The notes beneath the pieces are model-generated. The model was given only the letters and a program-made list of their open reading frames with translations, made no database searches and was not told the origin of the DNA. From assembly GCF_017377655.1 (NCBI RefSeq), contig NZ_JAFREL010000004.1, positions 62,001-126,000 of the forward strand: a DNA stretch of 64,000 nt, written 5' to 3'. This document shows, piece after piece, positions 18,086-26,248 of this stretch; positions within the stretch are counted from its first letter, which is position 1; the number at the start of each line of letters is the position of its first letter. This stretch comes from Candidatus Enterococcus ferrettii. GTDB lineage: Bacteria > Bacillota > Bacilli > Lactobacillales > Enterococcaceae. A program made the translations under genes and the position numbers.

Positions 18086-18649
18086 TTTTCAAATCCTTCC
18101 TTCACTCAAATACCTGTAGTGAATTTTCTGTTGATTTATACGATCTTTCTTCCATGTTTTCGCGAATTTTTTTCTTATTGCAAAAAAAGGCTGTTTTTAG
18201 ACAGCAAAAAAGAAACATACATTGTATGCTCCTCAAATAAAACTTCTTCTTATGGTAAATTACTTCACAAAAAAGGACAAAGAAGCTCATTGAGAGAAAA
18301 ATATATTATAAAAGCATACTTAGAAACTCTAAGACTTTGTCTTTGTCATGTTTTCCAGTAACGTTTCATCATTTCTCTCTCCTCCGCCTTTGTAAGGGTT
18401 ATCATCACCTAAAGTATAGAGGAGCTCCTCTTTATTTACAACACTAATTTAACTATAAATTGATGAGCATCTTCACTTTATTACTAATAAATCGCCAGTT
18501 TTCATAGTTATATTTAGTTCTCACCTCTAATTTAGTCGAATACCCTTCTTCCTTTTCTAACTTAAACCTTACAGCATATCCATCTCAAATCGGTTCGCTG
18601 AATAAAAATAGCGGTTGGAAAATTCTATTAATGCTTTCACTTAGTTAAT
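18086..18649. other. intergenic region upstream of the SsuABC-like operon
   Basis: About 560 bases with no convincing gene. The ORFs here lack good SDs and family features. It is AT-rich and should hold the importer promoter, but no strong -35/-10 pair stands out. Confidence 0.6.
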
Positions 18650-18856
18650 AGAGAATTAAAGAAAGAGGCTGTTTTACAAATTTAACAGCATCAAGGAATT
18701 TGCTATAATTAGCTGGGATGGATAACCTATCATTTGAGTAGATAGCGAAATGAATAACTAAATTTCTCAGCGGTCTATGCGCATTTAATTCATAGAACTG
18801 TGGACTTCATTGAGCAGTAATTAACAGATAATTTGAAGTGACCCTTTGGAACGCCT
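18650..18856 (+). pseudogene. decayed copy of the AraC-type gene and its promoter
   Basis: 18690-18760 matches the region just upstream of the AraC gene (GAATTTGCTATAAT and the following purine-rich stretch, compare 14671-14735). Then come degenerate bits of the first 100 bases of the gene (for example CATTGAGCAG against CATTGAACAG). The sequence then jumps to the 3' end, where the 107-bp identical repeat begins. Most of the reading frame is deleted and carries stops. Confidence 0.7.
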
Positions 18857-18963
18857 AAAACAGCAAGAATCGTCAAGAACTGCTCACTGGTTCATGGAAT
18901 AATAGTCTTTGTAAGACAGAGTAAATACAAGGAGGACAATGATTATGCTTGAACCAATCACTA
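18857..18963 (+). repeat. 107-bp direct repeat, copy 2
   Basis: Identical to 15084-15190. It includes the SD and start of the intact GyrI-like gene. The abrupt change from the diverged left part (18650-18856) to perfect identity suggests a recent duplication or gene conversion limited to this segment. Confidence 0.95.
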
Positions 18964-19436
18964 TTACTACCGAAGAATTAACCAACCAAAGAATCATCTA
19001 CGTTCGTTTTAGAGGAAGCTATGCTGAATTTAGAAAGCAGAGTAGAAAGCTATTCAAAGAACTATTTGACTTTGCAACTGCTCAGAATCTAATTATTCCT
19101 GACGAAACAAAGGTTTTAACCATTTATGACGACAATCCTTTTATTACAGATGGCAAAAATCTGCGCACAAGTGTCGCGATGACGATTTCAATTGATGCTG
19201 AAGTAACCGAAAGTGGATCGATTTGCGAATCCAGTATTTCTGGTAAATTTGGTGTGGGACACTTTGAGCTGTCAGCCGCTCAGTACGGCGAGGCATGGCA
19301 ATATATGTATCAAGAATGGCTGTTTAAAGACAAGGCTAAACCACGAGATGCCGTACCCTTTGAAATGTACATTACTGAGCCGCCTAAAAATATGAGGGAC
19401 AAAAGTCTTACAGACATTTATATTCCAATTTTGTAA
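18945..19436 (+). CDS. GyrI-like effector-binding protein
   Basis: 163 aa from the second ATG (18945), preferred because AAGGAGG is 9 bases away; the ATG at 18939 is only 3 bases from it. The fold pattern matches the GyrI-like/AraC effector-binding domain: an early ITTEELTNQRIIYVRFRGSY strand, an LTIYDDNPF strand, GVGHFELSAAQYGEAWQYMY helix and an acidic EMYITEPP end. In relatives this domain is fused behind an AraC HTH. Here it is a separate cytosolic chain that probably pairs with, or once paired with, the HTH protein at 14737-15129. Its ligand is unknown. Confidence 0.8.
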   Translation: MLEPITITTEELTNQRIIYVRFRGSYAEFRKQSRKLFKELFDFATAQNLIIPDETKVLTIYDDNPFITDGKNLRTSVAMTISIDAEVTESGSICESSISGKFGVGHFELSAAQYGEAWQYMYQEWLFKDKAKPRDAVPFEMYITEPPKNMRDKSLTDIYIPIL

Positions 19437-19484
19437 AAGTTTTAGAGCATAGATTCTTTTGGCAAATTCAAACGAGTAACAACA

Positions 19485-19521
19485 ACAAGCGACCTGCTCT
19501 TTTTACGAGTAAGTCGCTTGT
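19485..19521. terminator. bidirectional terminator between the GyrI-like gene and bsh
   Basis: ACAAGCGAC (19485-19493) pairs with GTCGCTTGT (19513-19521), with extra inner pairs. T-rich sequence follows on the plus strand. It lies between converging genes. Confidence 0.75.
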
Positions 19522-19556
19522 TTATTAGTCTATATTGATTTTCGTTCTTGTTTAAT

Positions 19557-20549
19557 TCAAGTATTCTTTGTATTTAAGTCAGTCGTCTTGAACGTCGCAG
19601 CATAAGCAAATTCTGTCGGTTCCTTCTTAGCTAGCAACGTTTCATCTAAAGTAAGCTTGAATACTTCTGGAGATTCATAAGGATTAAAATAGTAGGTTAA
19701 CTCAGTCACATCAAGCGCCGCTCGATATTGCGTGTAATCACTGGAACCATCGTCCTTAATATCCACACCTTTAGGAATCGTCACGTTGTTAAGTATTTTG
19801 AAAATTGCGTTTACCCCTTCTTCGACTGTTTCGCCCGTATCGGTCAGCGCTCGTAAAAAGGTTGCTCGAGCAAAGCGTTCAGGCGATGTATAGCCTCCTG
19901 GCAAACCAAAGGTTCCTGATCCTTGCCCAAACGGTTGAATCACATACTCGTCAATTTTCTTGGCTGGAAAATTAGTGGGTTGAATATTCAAGTAATTATT
20001 CAAATTTTTCAAATGCCAGCTAAGATCAGGACTGTTGGTCATGACTCCCACTGGATTACTTTTAACCACCATTTCCCCACTATCGGATTCGAGAACCACT
20101 GTCTCTCCCGTTTTATCTGTAACAATGAAATGCAGCGGCGGGATAAAGCCCAGCATCGGGATGGCTTCTTCCACTAAATTAATTTCCGTAATTCTTTCTC
20201 TTAGTTCAGAGATACTTCCTATCTGACCTAATAACCACATAATAAATTCATGGGGAGCTAAATTTACTTTTTCCTTCTGAGTCGTTGTATTGTACTTCGC
20301 TTCATTTGGAAAATACAGCTCTGCCACAGCGAAGCCTTTTTCGTTAACACCCTCTGCTAAAAAGTATTCTTCCAAATTTCTACCTGTACCAGCGAAGCCG
20401 TACTTTGTTTTTTGTATTCCCTGCTGAGATTTCCATTCATAATTTCGAGGAATTACAACCGGTCTGCCGTCAAGCTGGAATCCAAAATCCATTGTTCTAG
20501 CTAAAAAATGATGTTCTGCATGACTGGTTAAAGTGAGACTTGTGCACAT
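19557..20549 (-). CDS. choloylglycine hydrolase family enzyme (bile salt hydrolase / penicillin V acylase)
   Basis: 330 aa from the ATG at 20549, chosen because AAGGAG is 8 bases upstream and removal of Met exposes Cys2, the Ntn-hydrolase nucleophile (MCTSLTLTS). Other active-site positions match BSH enzymes: RTMDF near residue 20, VMTNSPDLSWHLKNL near 175, and LPGGYTSPERFARATFLRA near 225. The family splits C-N amide bonds of conjugated bile acids, penicillin V or acyl-homoserine lactones. The GLPGGYTSPERF context is more BSH-like, but substrate specificity cannot be settled by eye. No signal peptide is seen from this start. It is monocistronic. Confidence 0.88.
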   Translation of the reverse strand: MCTSLTLTSHAEHHFLARTMDFGFQLDGRPVVIPRNYEWKSQQGIQKTKYGFAGTGRNLEEYFLAEGVNEKGFAVAELYFPNEAKYNTTTQKEKVNLAPHEFIMWLLGQIGSISELRERITEINLVEEAIPMLGFIPPLHFIVTDKTGETVVLESDSGEMVVKSNPVGVMTNSPDLSWHLKNLNNYLNIQPTNFPAKKIDEYVIQPFGQGSGTFGLPGGYTSPERFARATFLRALTDTGETVEEGVNAIFKILNNVTIPKGVDIKDDGSSDYTQYRAALDVTELTYYFNPYESPEVFKLTLDETLLAKKEPTEFAYAATFKTTDLNTKNT

Positions 20550-20627
20550 TCTACCACTCCTTATGATGACAAAATTAAGAAAACAATGCGTTTCTTTGAC
20601 TATAGAGTACTCTTTTGCCAGCAAAAA

Positions 20628-20668
20628 GAAAACAAAAAAAGAAGGAACAGAAGATCGTTCCCTCTTTC
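20628..20668 (-). terminator. terminator of the agmatine deiminase operon
   Basis: GGAAC (20644-20648) pairs with GTTCC (20657-20661) with flanking purine/pyrimidine pairs. On the minus strand a U-rich run follows. It lies about 100 bases beyond the carbamate kinase stop. Confidence 0.7.
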
Positions 20669-20770
20669 AAATCATTCTATAAATTCGGAGACTGCTCGTT
20701 TATCAGTATTCGAATGACCTATAAACGAATAGCCCCTTTACCAAAATTCCAGCTTGATAGAGGTCCGGCG

Positions 20771-21706
20771 TCAGTGATAAATCAATGTACCGGATTCTCC
20801 TTTTGCTGCCAATGACGCTTTTTCCAATGAAGCAATGATGGCTTTTCGTCCTGGTGCAGTTTCGACAAATTCGATGGCTGCTTGAATTTTGGGCAGCATG
20901 CTGCCTGCTGCAAAATGGCCTGCTTCGCAATATTTCTTGGCTTGGGCAACCGACATTTCACCAATATTTTCTTGCTCTGGTTTTCCAAAATGAATAGCTA
21001 CCTGATCAACTGCGGTAAGAATGATCAAGCAATCAGCAGCTACTAGCTCTGCTAGCTTAGCTGACGCAAAATCTTTATCGATTACGGCTGGAATTCCAAC
21101 CAGCTGATTCTGTTCTTCGATAACTGGAATCCCGCCTCCACCGCAAGCAATGACGATATACTCATTGTTAAGCAAATTTAGAATGGAATCCTTTTCAACA
21201 ATATCAATGGGCTTAGGAGAGGCGACGACTCTGCGCCACCCTCGTCCAGAGTCCTCAACCAATCGTTGCTGCGGATCTTTGCTCATTATTTTCTCGGCGG
21301 TTGCTTGATCGTAAAAACGTCCAATTGGCTTTGTTGGATGTTTAAAAGCAGGATCGTCTTTATAAACTTCGATCTGAGTTACAACCGTGGCTACATTCCA
21401 GGGCATCCCTTGGCGCTGCAACTCCATTTTTAGTCCTTGTTGTAAATGATAGCCGATGTAGCCTTGACTCATCGCTGTACATTCTGGCAAATCGATGGTT
21501 GGAATACTGTCATCTTGCCTACTGGCTAGATCAAAAGCCGAATGGATCATTCCCACCTGAGGACCATTTCCATGGCTGACGATGATCTCATTTTCTGAAC
21601 CAATCAAGCCAATTAATGCAGCCGCTGCTTTTTTAATTCGCTGTTCCTGCTCCTTAGGTGTGTTTCCTAACGCATTGCCTCCTAAAGCGACAACAATTCT
21701 AGACAT
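20771..21706 (-). CDS. aguC: carbamate kinase of the agmatine deiminase pathway
   Basis: 311 aa. It makes ATP from carbamoyl phosphate and ADP, the energy-yielding last step. Family motifs: VVALGGNALG at the N-terminus, SHGNGPQVGMI near residue 45, and IACGGGGIPV near 210. It is last in the operon aguB, aguD, aguA, aguC and lies 17 bp after aguA with SD GGAGGG. It is identified as AguC rather than ArcC by its operon; sequence alone does not separate them. Confidence 0.92.
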   Translation of the reverse strand: MSRIVVALGGNALGNTPKEQEQRIKKAAAALIGLIGSENEIIVSHGNGPQVGMIHSAFDLASRQDDSIPTIDLPECTAMSQGYIGYHLQQGLKMELQRQGMPWNVATVVTQIEVYKDDPAFKHPTKPIGRFYDQATAEKIMSKDPQQRLVEDSGRGWRRVVASPKPIDIVEKDSILNLLNNEYIVIACGGGGIPVIEEQNQLVGIPAVIDKDFASAKLAELVAADCLIILTAVDQVAIHFGKPEQENIGEMSVAQAKKYCEAGHFAAGSMLPKIQAAIEFVETAPGRKAIIASLEKASLAAKGESGTLIYH

Positions 21707-21723
21707 TGCTTCTCCCTCCAGCT

Positions 21724-22827
21724 TTAGACTTTAGGCTGTTGCTGGGTCATACAATGGATGTTTCCGCCACCCATAATCAGTTCCCGCGACATCACTCCAA
21801 CTACTTCTCGACCCGGAAAAACTTCTTCTAACTTTCGTTTGGCCTCTGCATCCTGTTCTTCGTCATCAAAGGTCGGATAAATAATTCCCCCATTCACAAT
21901 TAAGAAATTAATGTACGAGGCAGCAATTCGATCCCCTTCTACATAAGAAGTGGTTGTATCTGTGAAATTGTAGCTTTCCGCTTCTTCCTTTGTATAAAAG
22001 ATTGGATTTGGCTGCGTAATTTTATGAATCTCGAAATTTCTTCCCTTTGCATCTGTCTGTTTGGACAAAAATTCATATACTTCTCGCGAAATGGCATATT
22101 GTTCATCTGCTTCATCATCTGTCCAGCTCATCAAGATTACACCAGGCTTTGCAAAACAAGCAATATTGTCTACATGGCCATAAACAGAATCATAAGCAAT
22201 CCCTTTAGGAATCCAAATTACCTTTTCGGCTCCTAAATAGTCCTTTAAGGCTTCCGTGTATTCTTCTTTTCCCATTTCTGGATTGCTGTTGTGCTCCAGC
22301 AAACACTCCTCAGTGGTTAAAATGGTTCCTTCGCCATCACTGTGAATCGAGCCGCCTTCTAGAATAAATGGCGCCTTGTATCTATCCTTGTTTTCGATCT
22401 CCAACATTTTTTTCGCTACTTTGTCATCTTTGTCCCATGGAAAGTAAAAGCCTTCTTCTAACCCGCCCCATGCGTTGAAATCCCAGTCTACACCTCGTAA
22501 GGCTCCTTTGTCGTTCACCACAAAGGTAGTCCCGCAATCTCTAAGCCAACAGTCATCATAGGACATTTCTATCAGACGTATGTTTTCATCTTCAGGCAAG
22601 GCTGTTCGCGCATAGTCATAATATGCCTCGGTACAAATAACGGTAACCTGTTCGAATTTTGCGATTGCTTTGATGACCTCCAGCATGGTTTGCTGCGCAG
22701 GTCGCGCATTAGCACGCCAGACATCCGGCCGTAGGGGCCAGCCAGTCCAAATTCCTGCTTGCGGCTCGAATTCACCCGGCATTCGAAATCCATCCTTTTT
22801 GGGTGTACTACTGATTGTTTTCGCCAT
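21724..22827 (-). CDS. aguA: agmatine deiminase
   Basis: 367 aa, full length for the guanidine-group-modifying enzyme family. It converts agmatine to N-carbamoylputrescine and ammonia. Motifs include EFEPQAGIWTGWPLRPDVWR near the N-terminus, SYDDCWLRDCGTTFV near 90, EGGSIHSDGEG near 155, YGHVDN near 215, and the nucleophilic Cys in MGGGNIHC close to the C-terminus. The ATG has AAGGAGG 8 bases upstream and overlaps the end of aguD by 20 bp, so the two are probably coupled. Confidence 0.95.
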   Translation of the reverse strand: MAKTISSTPKKDGFRMPGEFEPQAGIWTGWPLRPDVWRANARPAQQTMLEVIKAIAKFEQVTVICTEAYYDYARTALPEDENIRLIEMSYDDCWLRDCGTTFVVNDKGALRGVDWDFNAWGGLEEGFYFPWDKDDKVAKKMLEIENKDRYKAPFILEGGSIHSDGEGTILTTEECLLEHNSNPEMGKEEYTEALKDYLGAEKVIWIPKGIAYDSVYGHVDNIACFAKPGVILMSWTDDEADEQYAISREVYEFLSKQTDAKGRNFEIHKITQPNPIFYTKEEAESYNFTDTTTSYVEGDRIAASYINFLIVNGGIIYPTFDDEEQDAEAKRKLEEVFPGREVVGVMSRELIMGGGNIHCMTQQQPKV

Positions 22828-24214
22828 TATATTCTACCTCCTTAAGCATGTCGGTTTGTTTAGTATTCTTTTTAATTTGTCTATTTACAATATATTCGCC
22901 AATCAATACCGTGACAATCAAGCCAATAATAATCGGCAAAGAATAAGCTGTATCAAAGGGTTGTCCAGGTACCCAAACAAACAGGACCATTCCAATAATC
23001 AAAACAACTTCGCAAATCACGGCAAGAACCGGACCGACCGGAGCCGTAAAAGGACGGTCAGCATGGGCATCAATCTTTTTCAGCTTCATATAAGCCGGAA
23101 ACATGATTGCATAGGGGACAAAAAACAGAATAGAGCTGAACGCCAGAAGTGTAAAGAACAAATCTGCTGCGCTGCTTGCCATAAAGCCATAGATAACAAT
23201 CACTACTGTTGAGACAATTCCTGTGACAATCAATGCGCCTGTTGGTGCTCCCGTTTTCGGACTATCCTTCCCCATGAAAGCAGGAAGCTCACCTTCCTGT
23301 GCAGCCTCCGATGCCCCTCTAGCTCCTCCTTGCGACCAAGTAATAATCTGGACACTTACACTAAATAGAAGAACTAATGAACTTAACATGACAATCCAAT
23401 CTGCCTGAAAAGCAACTCGCAATACCTGATTCAAACCAGTGACTAGATCCAATTCACCAACTGGTACTACCTGCAAAATAGACCATGAAGCAAACATATT
23501 AAACACAATGGTAAGGATAACCACAAGCATAACAGCTTTAGGCAAATCCTTCCTTGGGTTTTGCATTTCATGCGCATTGGCCGCCAATATCTCCATTCCA
23601 CAGCAGCAATACAAAATGACCGGCAGGTAAACTAGTCCATCGCCGACTGTCGGCATCATCGTTTGTGCAGTAACAACATTTTGACTTGCATTTCCATTAA
23701 CTAAATAGAAAATCCCAGCAAGAATAACTAATGAGAAAATCAGTATTTTACTAACACCACCCAGATTTACAATCCACTTGCTTTCCGACATCCGTCGTGT
23801 TGCCAGCCAGATCACCACCCAAGTGATCACAATACTAATTAGTACCTCTACAAAATAGCCGGCATTTGGGAAAAATGTATTGCATAATGCACCGCTAACC
23901 CAAATGAAAGCGGAAGGCATCCAAAGAGCACAATTAATCCAATAAAACCAGGAGGTCCGGGCAGCCCATTTCGAGCCGAATGCCTTTTTAATCCAGCCGT
24001 AAATTCCTCCCTTGTCTGGATAGGTTCCAGTTAATTCGGCGGTTACCAAGCCATTGGGGATAAAAAATAGAATACCGATAATAAGCCACCAAGCTATTAC
24101 AGAAGGACCCAGCGACGTATTCGAGACGATAACATCCGCGAAAAGTATTGCGCAAATAATCCCTAAGTACACGTCTACTTTTCCTAACGCTTTTGTACTA
24201 TTTTCCTGTTCCAT
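22808..24214 (-). CDS. aguD: agmatine/putrescine antiporter
   Basis: 468 aa APC-family transporter with about 12 TM helices. It exchanges external agmatine for internal putrescine across the cytoplasmic membrane. The GGIYGWIKKAFGSKWAARTSW region (second half of TM2-3) and the Cys-rich VILYCCCGMEILAANAHEMQN segment are typical of the amino acid/polyamine antiporters. Second gene of the operon, between putrescine carbamoyltransferase and agmatine deiminase as in E. faecalis. Confidence 0.92.
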   Translation of the reverse strand: MEQENSTKALGKVDVYLGIICAILFADVIVSNTSLGPSVIAWWLIIGILFFIPNGLVTAELTGTYPDKGGIYGWIKKAFGSKWAARTSWFYWINCALWMPSAFIWVSGALCNTFFPNAGYFVEVLISIVITWVVIWLATRRMSESKWIVNLGGVSKILIFSLVILAGIFYLVNGNASQNVVTAQTMMPTVGDGLVYLPVILYCCCGMEILAANAHEMQNPRKDLPKAVMLVVILTIVFNMFASWSILQVVPVGELDLVTGLNQVLRVAFQADWIVMLSSLVLLFSVSVQIITWSQGGARGASEAAQEGELPAFMGKDSPKTGAPTGALIVTGIVSTVVIVIYGFMASSAADLFFTLLAFSSILFFVPYAIMFPAYMKLKKIDAHADRPFTAPVGPVLAVICEVVLIIGMVLFVWVPGQPFDTAYSLPIIIGLIVTVLIGEYIVNRQIKKNTKQTDMLKEVEYNGENNQ

Positions 24215-24236
24215 TTTTTTAATCCTTTCCGGATCG

Positions 24237-25256
24237 TTACATGTTTTCGGCGATCCATGTTTCTATTCGTGCAGTTTCTTGCGCCTTCACTTCCGCGGAA
24301 GCCTTTTTCTTCAGAGGCTCCAATAAATAGACCAGCAAGCCCATTTCGCCGTACAATCTATTTTCTGCCTGATCCCAAAGTAGTGAGCGTTCATGATCCA
24401 TGATCGCATCAGTCATTTCATAGCCTCGTTGTGCAGGTAGATAATGCATAAACATCGCGTGATCTGGGGCCTGTGCAGCCAGCTCCTCGTTTATTTGATA
24501 TTTTGGCAGAAAATCTTTTGTCCGTTTTTCTCGATCCGAATCAAAGCCTTCGTACCACATAACAGAAGAATAGATGTAGTCAGCATTCTTTACTGCTTCA
24601 ACTGGATCATGCATAATGCTGAAGGTGCCTCCGCCTTCTTCAATTGCTTTTTGCACAGGTGCATAAAAGCTTTCTTCTGCTTCATAGCCTTCTGGAACCG
24701 CGTAGATAAAATTCGCACCCAATCGCGGCAAAATATGAGAGAGCGCTGTACCCACATTTTCATAAATAGTTGCATCGCCAATAAACGTCAAAGTAATATC
24801 AGAAAGTTCTTTGCCCTCTGGCAGATGTTCACTCATTGTCACTAGATCGCAAAGACATTGGACAGGGTGTAAATATGTTCCCATTCCGTTAATAATCGGA
24901 ACATCTGCATGCTCAGCCAGCTCAGCAATGTCCTCATCCTCGCAGGTTCTGATTTCTACCGCATCCAGCAATCGCGACATAACCAAAGCTGTATCCTTAA
25001 CTGTTTCAGATTTGCCCAGATGAATTTCTCCTGGTCGCAGGTACAATCCATGACCACCAAGCTTTGTCATCGCAACCTCAAAGGATATCCGTGTGCGTGT
25101 CGATGATTCAGCAAAAATCATTCCTAAACTCATGTCTTCAAGAATCTTAGGACAAGCACCCAGCTTGTCTGCACGTTTAAGCTTGCGAGAGAGATCAATC
25201 ATTTTGTAAACTTCCTCATTTGAAAAATCCATTAAATCCAAAAAGTGTCTTACCAT
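24237..25256 (-). CDS. aguB: putrescine carbamoyltransferase
   Basis: 339 aa. It phosphorolyses N-carbamoylputrescine to putrescine and carbamoyl phosphate. The carbamoyl-phosphate site SSTRTRISFE lies near residues 52-61 and HPVQCLCDL near 127. The HYLPA motif (near residue 270) replaces the HCLP of ornithine carbamoyltransferases, and there is an extended C-terminal helix, both features of the putrescine enzyme. First gene of the operon behind a consensus promoter. Confidence 0.94.
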   Translation of the reverse strand: MVRHFLDLMDFSNEEVYKMIDLSRKLKRADKLGACPKILEDMSLGMIFAESSTRTRISFEVAMTKLGGHGLYLRPGEIHLGKSETVKDTALVMSRLLDAVEIRTCEDEDIAELAEHADVPIINGMGTYLHPVQCLCDLVTMSEHLPEGKELSDITLTFIGDATIYENVGTALSHILPRLGANFIYAVPEGYEAEESFYAPVQKAIEEGGGTFSIMHDPVEAVKNADYIYSSVMWYEGFDSDREKRTKDFLPKYQINEELAAQAPDHAMFMHYLPAQRGYEMTDAIMDHERSLLWDQAENRLYGEMGLLVYLLEPLKKKASAEVKAQETARIETWIAENM

Positions 25257-25292
25257 TTCTTTTTACCCCTTCCCCATTCATTCCTAATTTTT

Positions 25293-25332
25293 TAGGTATT
25301 TGATCAAAATACCTAATGTCCGAATCGGACAT
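25293..25332 (-). promoter_or_regulatory. palindromes in the agu 5' leader
   Basis: Two perfect inverted repeats lie between the agu promoter and aguB: AGGTATTT/AAATACCT arms within 25294-25314, and ATGTCCGAATCGGACAT at 25316-25332. They fall inside the transcribed leader (roughly +35 to +75). They could be operators for the neighbouring Lrp/AsnC protein or RNA hairpins. Confidence 0.55.
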
Positions 25333-25372
25333 GATATAGATACATGTATGTACTTTTGTTAATATATTACGT

Positions 25373-25401
25373 ATTATACATACGTTTGCAAACGCTGTCA
25401 A
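25373..25401 (-). promoter_or_regulatory. agu operon promoter with embedded cre-like site
   Basis: Minus strand TTGACA (25396-25401), 17-bp spacer, TATAAT (25373-25378): a fully consensus sigma-A promoter. TGCAAACGCTGTCA at 25387-25400 matches 12 of 14 positions of the cre consensus TGWAARCGYTWNCW and overlaps the -35 and spacer. CcpA binding there would block transcription, in line with the known catabolite repression of enterococcal agmatine operons. Confidence 0.82.
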
Positions 25402-25474
25402 TAAGAGTTAGACGTGAGTTGTCAGAAAAATATATAAAATATCCCCATTTCATTATTTAAATAAAAAGGGTAAA

Positions 25475-25502
25475 TAAAAAAAGCTGACGGTATACGCCAG
25501 CT
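25475..25502 (-). terminator. terminator of the Lrp/AsnC regulator gene
   Basis: AGCTGACG (25482-25489) pairs with CGCCAGCT (25495-25502) with one mismatch. A U run follows on the minus strand. Confidence 0.8.
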
Positions 25503-25520
25503 CTATTTCCACTCATTAAA

Positions 25521-26027
25521 CTATTTTTGATCCAATTTATTGGTTTGTTTAAAATCTTCTTCATTCGGCATCCAGGAATCAATATTGGATAGAATTTTAG
25601 GTACCATAACGTAATGAGACAGCTTCACCCCTTCCAGGTTTGCGACAAATTCATTCAAGAATGAATTCATTTCCTCGCTGCTTTTGAATCGTGATTGAAT
25701 GATTAGATTGTCGTCTCCCCACCCTTTTGCTACATAAGCAACGGAAGAGTTCGCTTTAAACTGCGTAAGGGTCTGTTCATACTTTTCCTCTTCGACATGC
25801 ATATACATGTCCACTATGTTTGTATAGCCAAAGTCATTAGGATCTAGTATTGCTGTGATTCGCATAGCCCCTGTTTCAAGCAGACGATCGACCCTTCTTC
25901 GTGCTGTTCGTTCATTGATTCCCAGCTTATTCGCAATTTTCGATGAAGACATTCGTGCGTCATCCTTAAGTAGTTTGATGATGTGATAGTCTATGTCGTC
26001 AAAATACTTCATATGTTCTTTATTCAT
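25521..26027 (-). CDS. Lrp/AsnC-family regulator next to the agmatine operon
   Basis: 168 aa from the ATG at 26027, chosen because GGAG lies 8 bases upstream; an upstream in-frame start would add an unlikely Cys/Arg-rich tail. The N-terminal HTH (DIDYHIIKLLKDDARMSSSK, then GINERTARRRVDRLLETGAM, about 8-55) and a C-terminal RAM/ACT-like domain (about 75-150, VDMYMHVEEEKYEQTL) are typical. It is transcribed in the same direction upstream of aguB but has its own terminator. E. faecalis uses a membrane LuxR-type AguR here, so this may be a different controller of the same pathway, perhaps sensing an amine or amino acid. Confidence 0.85.
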   Translation of the reverse strand: MNKEHMKYFDDIDYHIIKLLKDDARMSSSKIANKLGINERTARRRVDRLLETGAMRITAILDPNDFGYTNIVDMYMHVEEEKYEQTLTQFKANSSVAYVAKGWGDDNLIIQSRFKSSEEMNSFLNEFVANLEGVKLSHYVMVPKILSNIDSWMPNEEDFKQTNKLDQK

Positions 26028-26186
26028 ATCGATTGCTCCTACAATTTTTCTTTCCCTAAGGATACAATAAAACCGTTTACATTTCAATATTTTGTATTTG
26101 TTGTACTGAATACTGACAACAAACTACAGAAAAAGAACTTTCTATTTATTTTCGAGCTGTCTCTATTCTCTAATGTAGTTCTGCCA

Positions 26187-26220
26187 TAAAAAAGAGGAAG
26201 CATTCGTTCGCTCCCCCTTT
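26187..26220 (-). terminator. terminator of the Phn importer/phosphoesterase operon
   Basis: AAAGAGGAAGC (26191-26201) pairs, with G-U pairs, to GCTCCCCCTTT (26210-26220). On the minus strand a TTTTTT run follows. It lies 30 bases past the 5'-nucleotidase stop. Confidence 0.75.
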
Positions 26221-26248
26221 GCTGTACATATAACTTGTTTTTCGTTTT

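Noticed and set aside
18102..18361. Short ORFs on both strands upstream of the importer ATPase
   Set aside because: AT-rich, rich in Phe/Lys/Cys by composition only, no SD, no family features.
15084..18963. 107-bp repeat as the target-site duplication of a transposon
   Set aside because: Far too long for a transposition duplication, and no transposase or terminal inverted repeats were seen. Duplication or recombination fits better.
25293..25332. Leader palindromes of the agu operon as a known riboswitch
   Set aside because: Too short and lacking any conserved riboswitch core that I recognise; kept as an operator or hairpin candidate.
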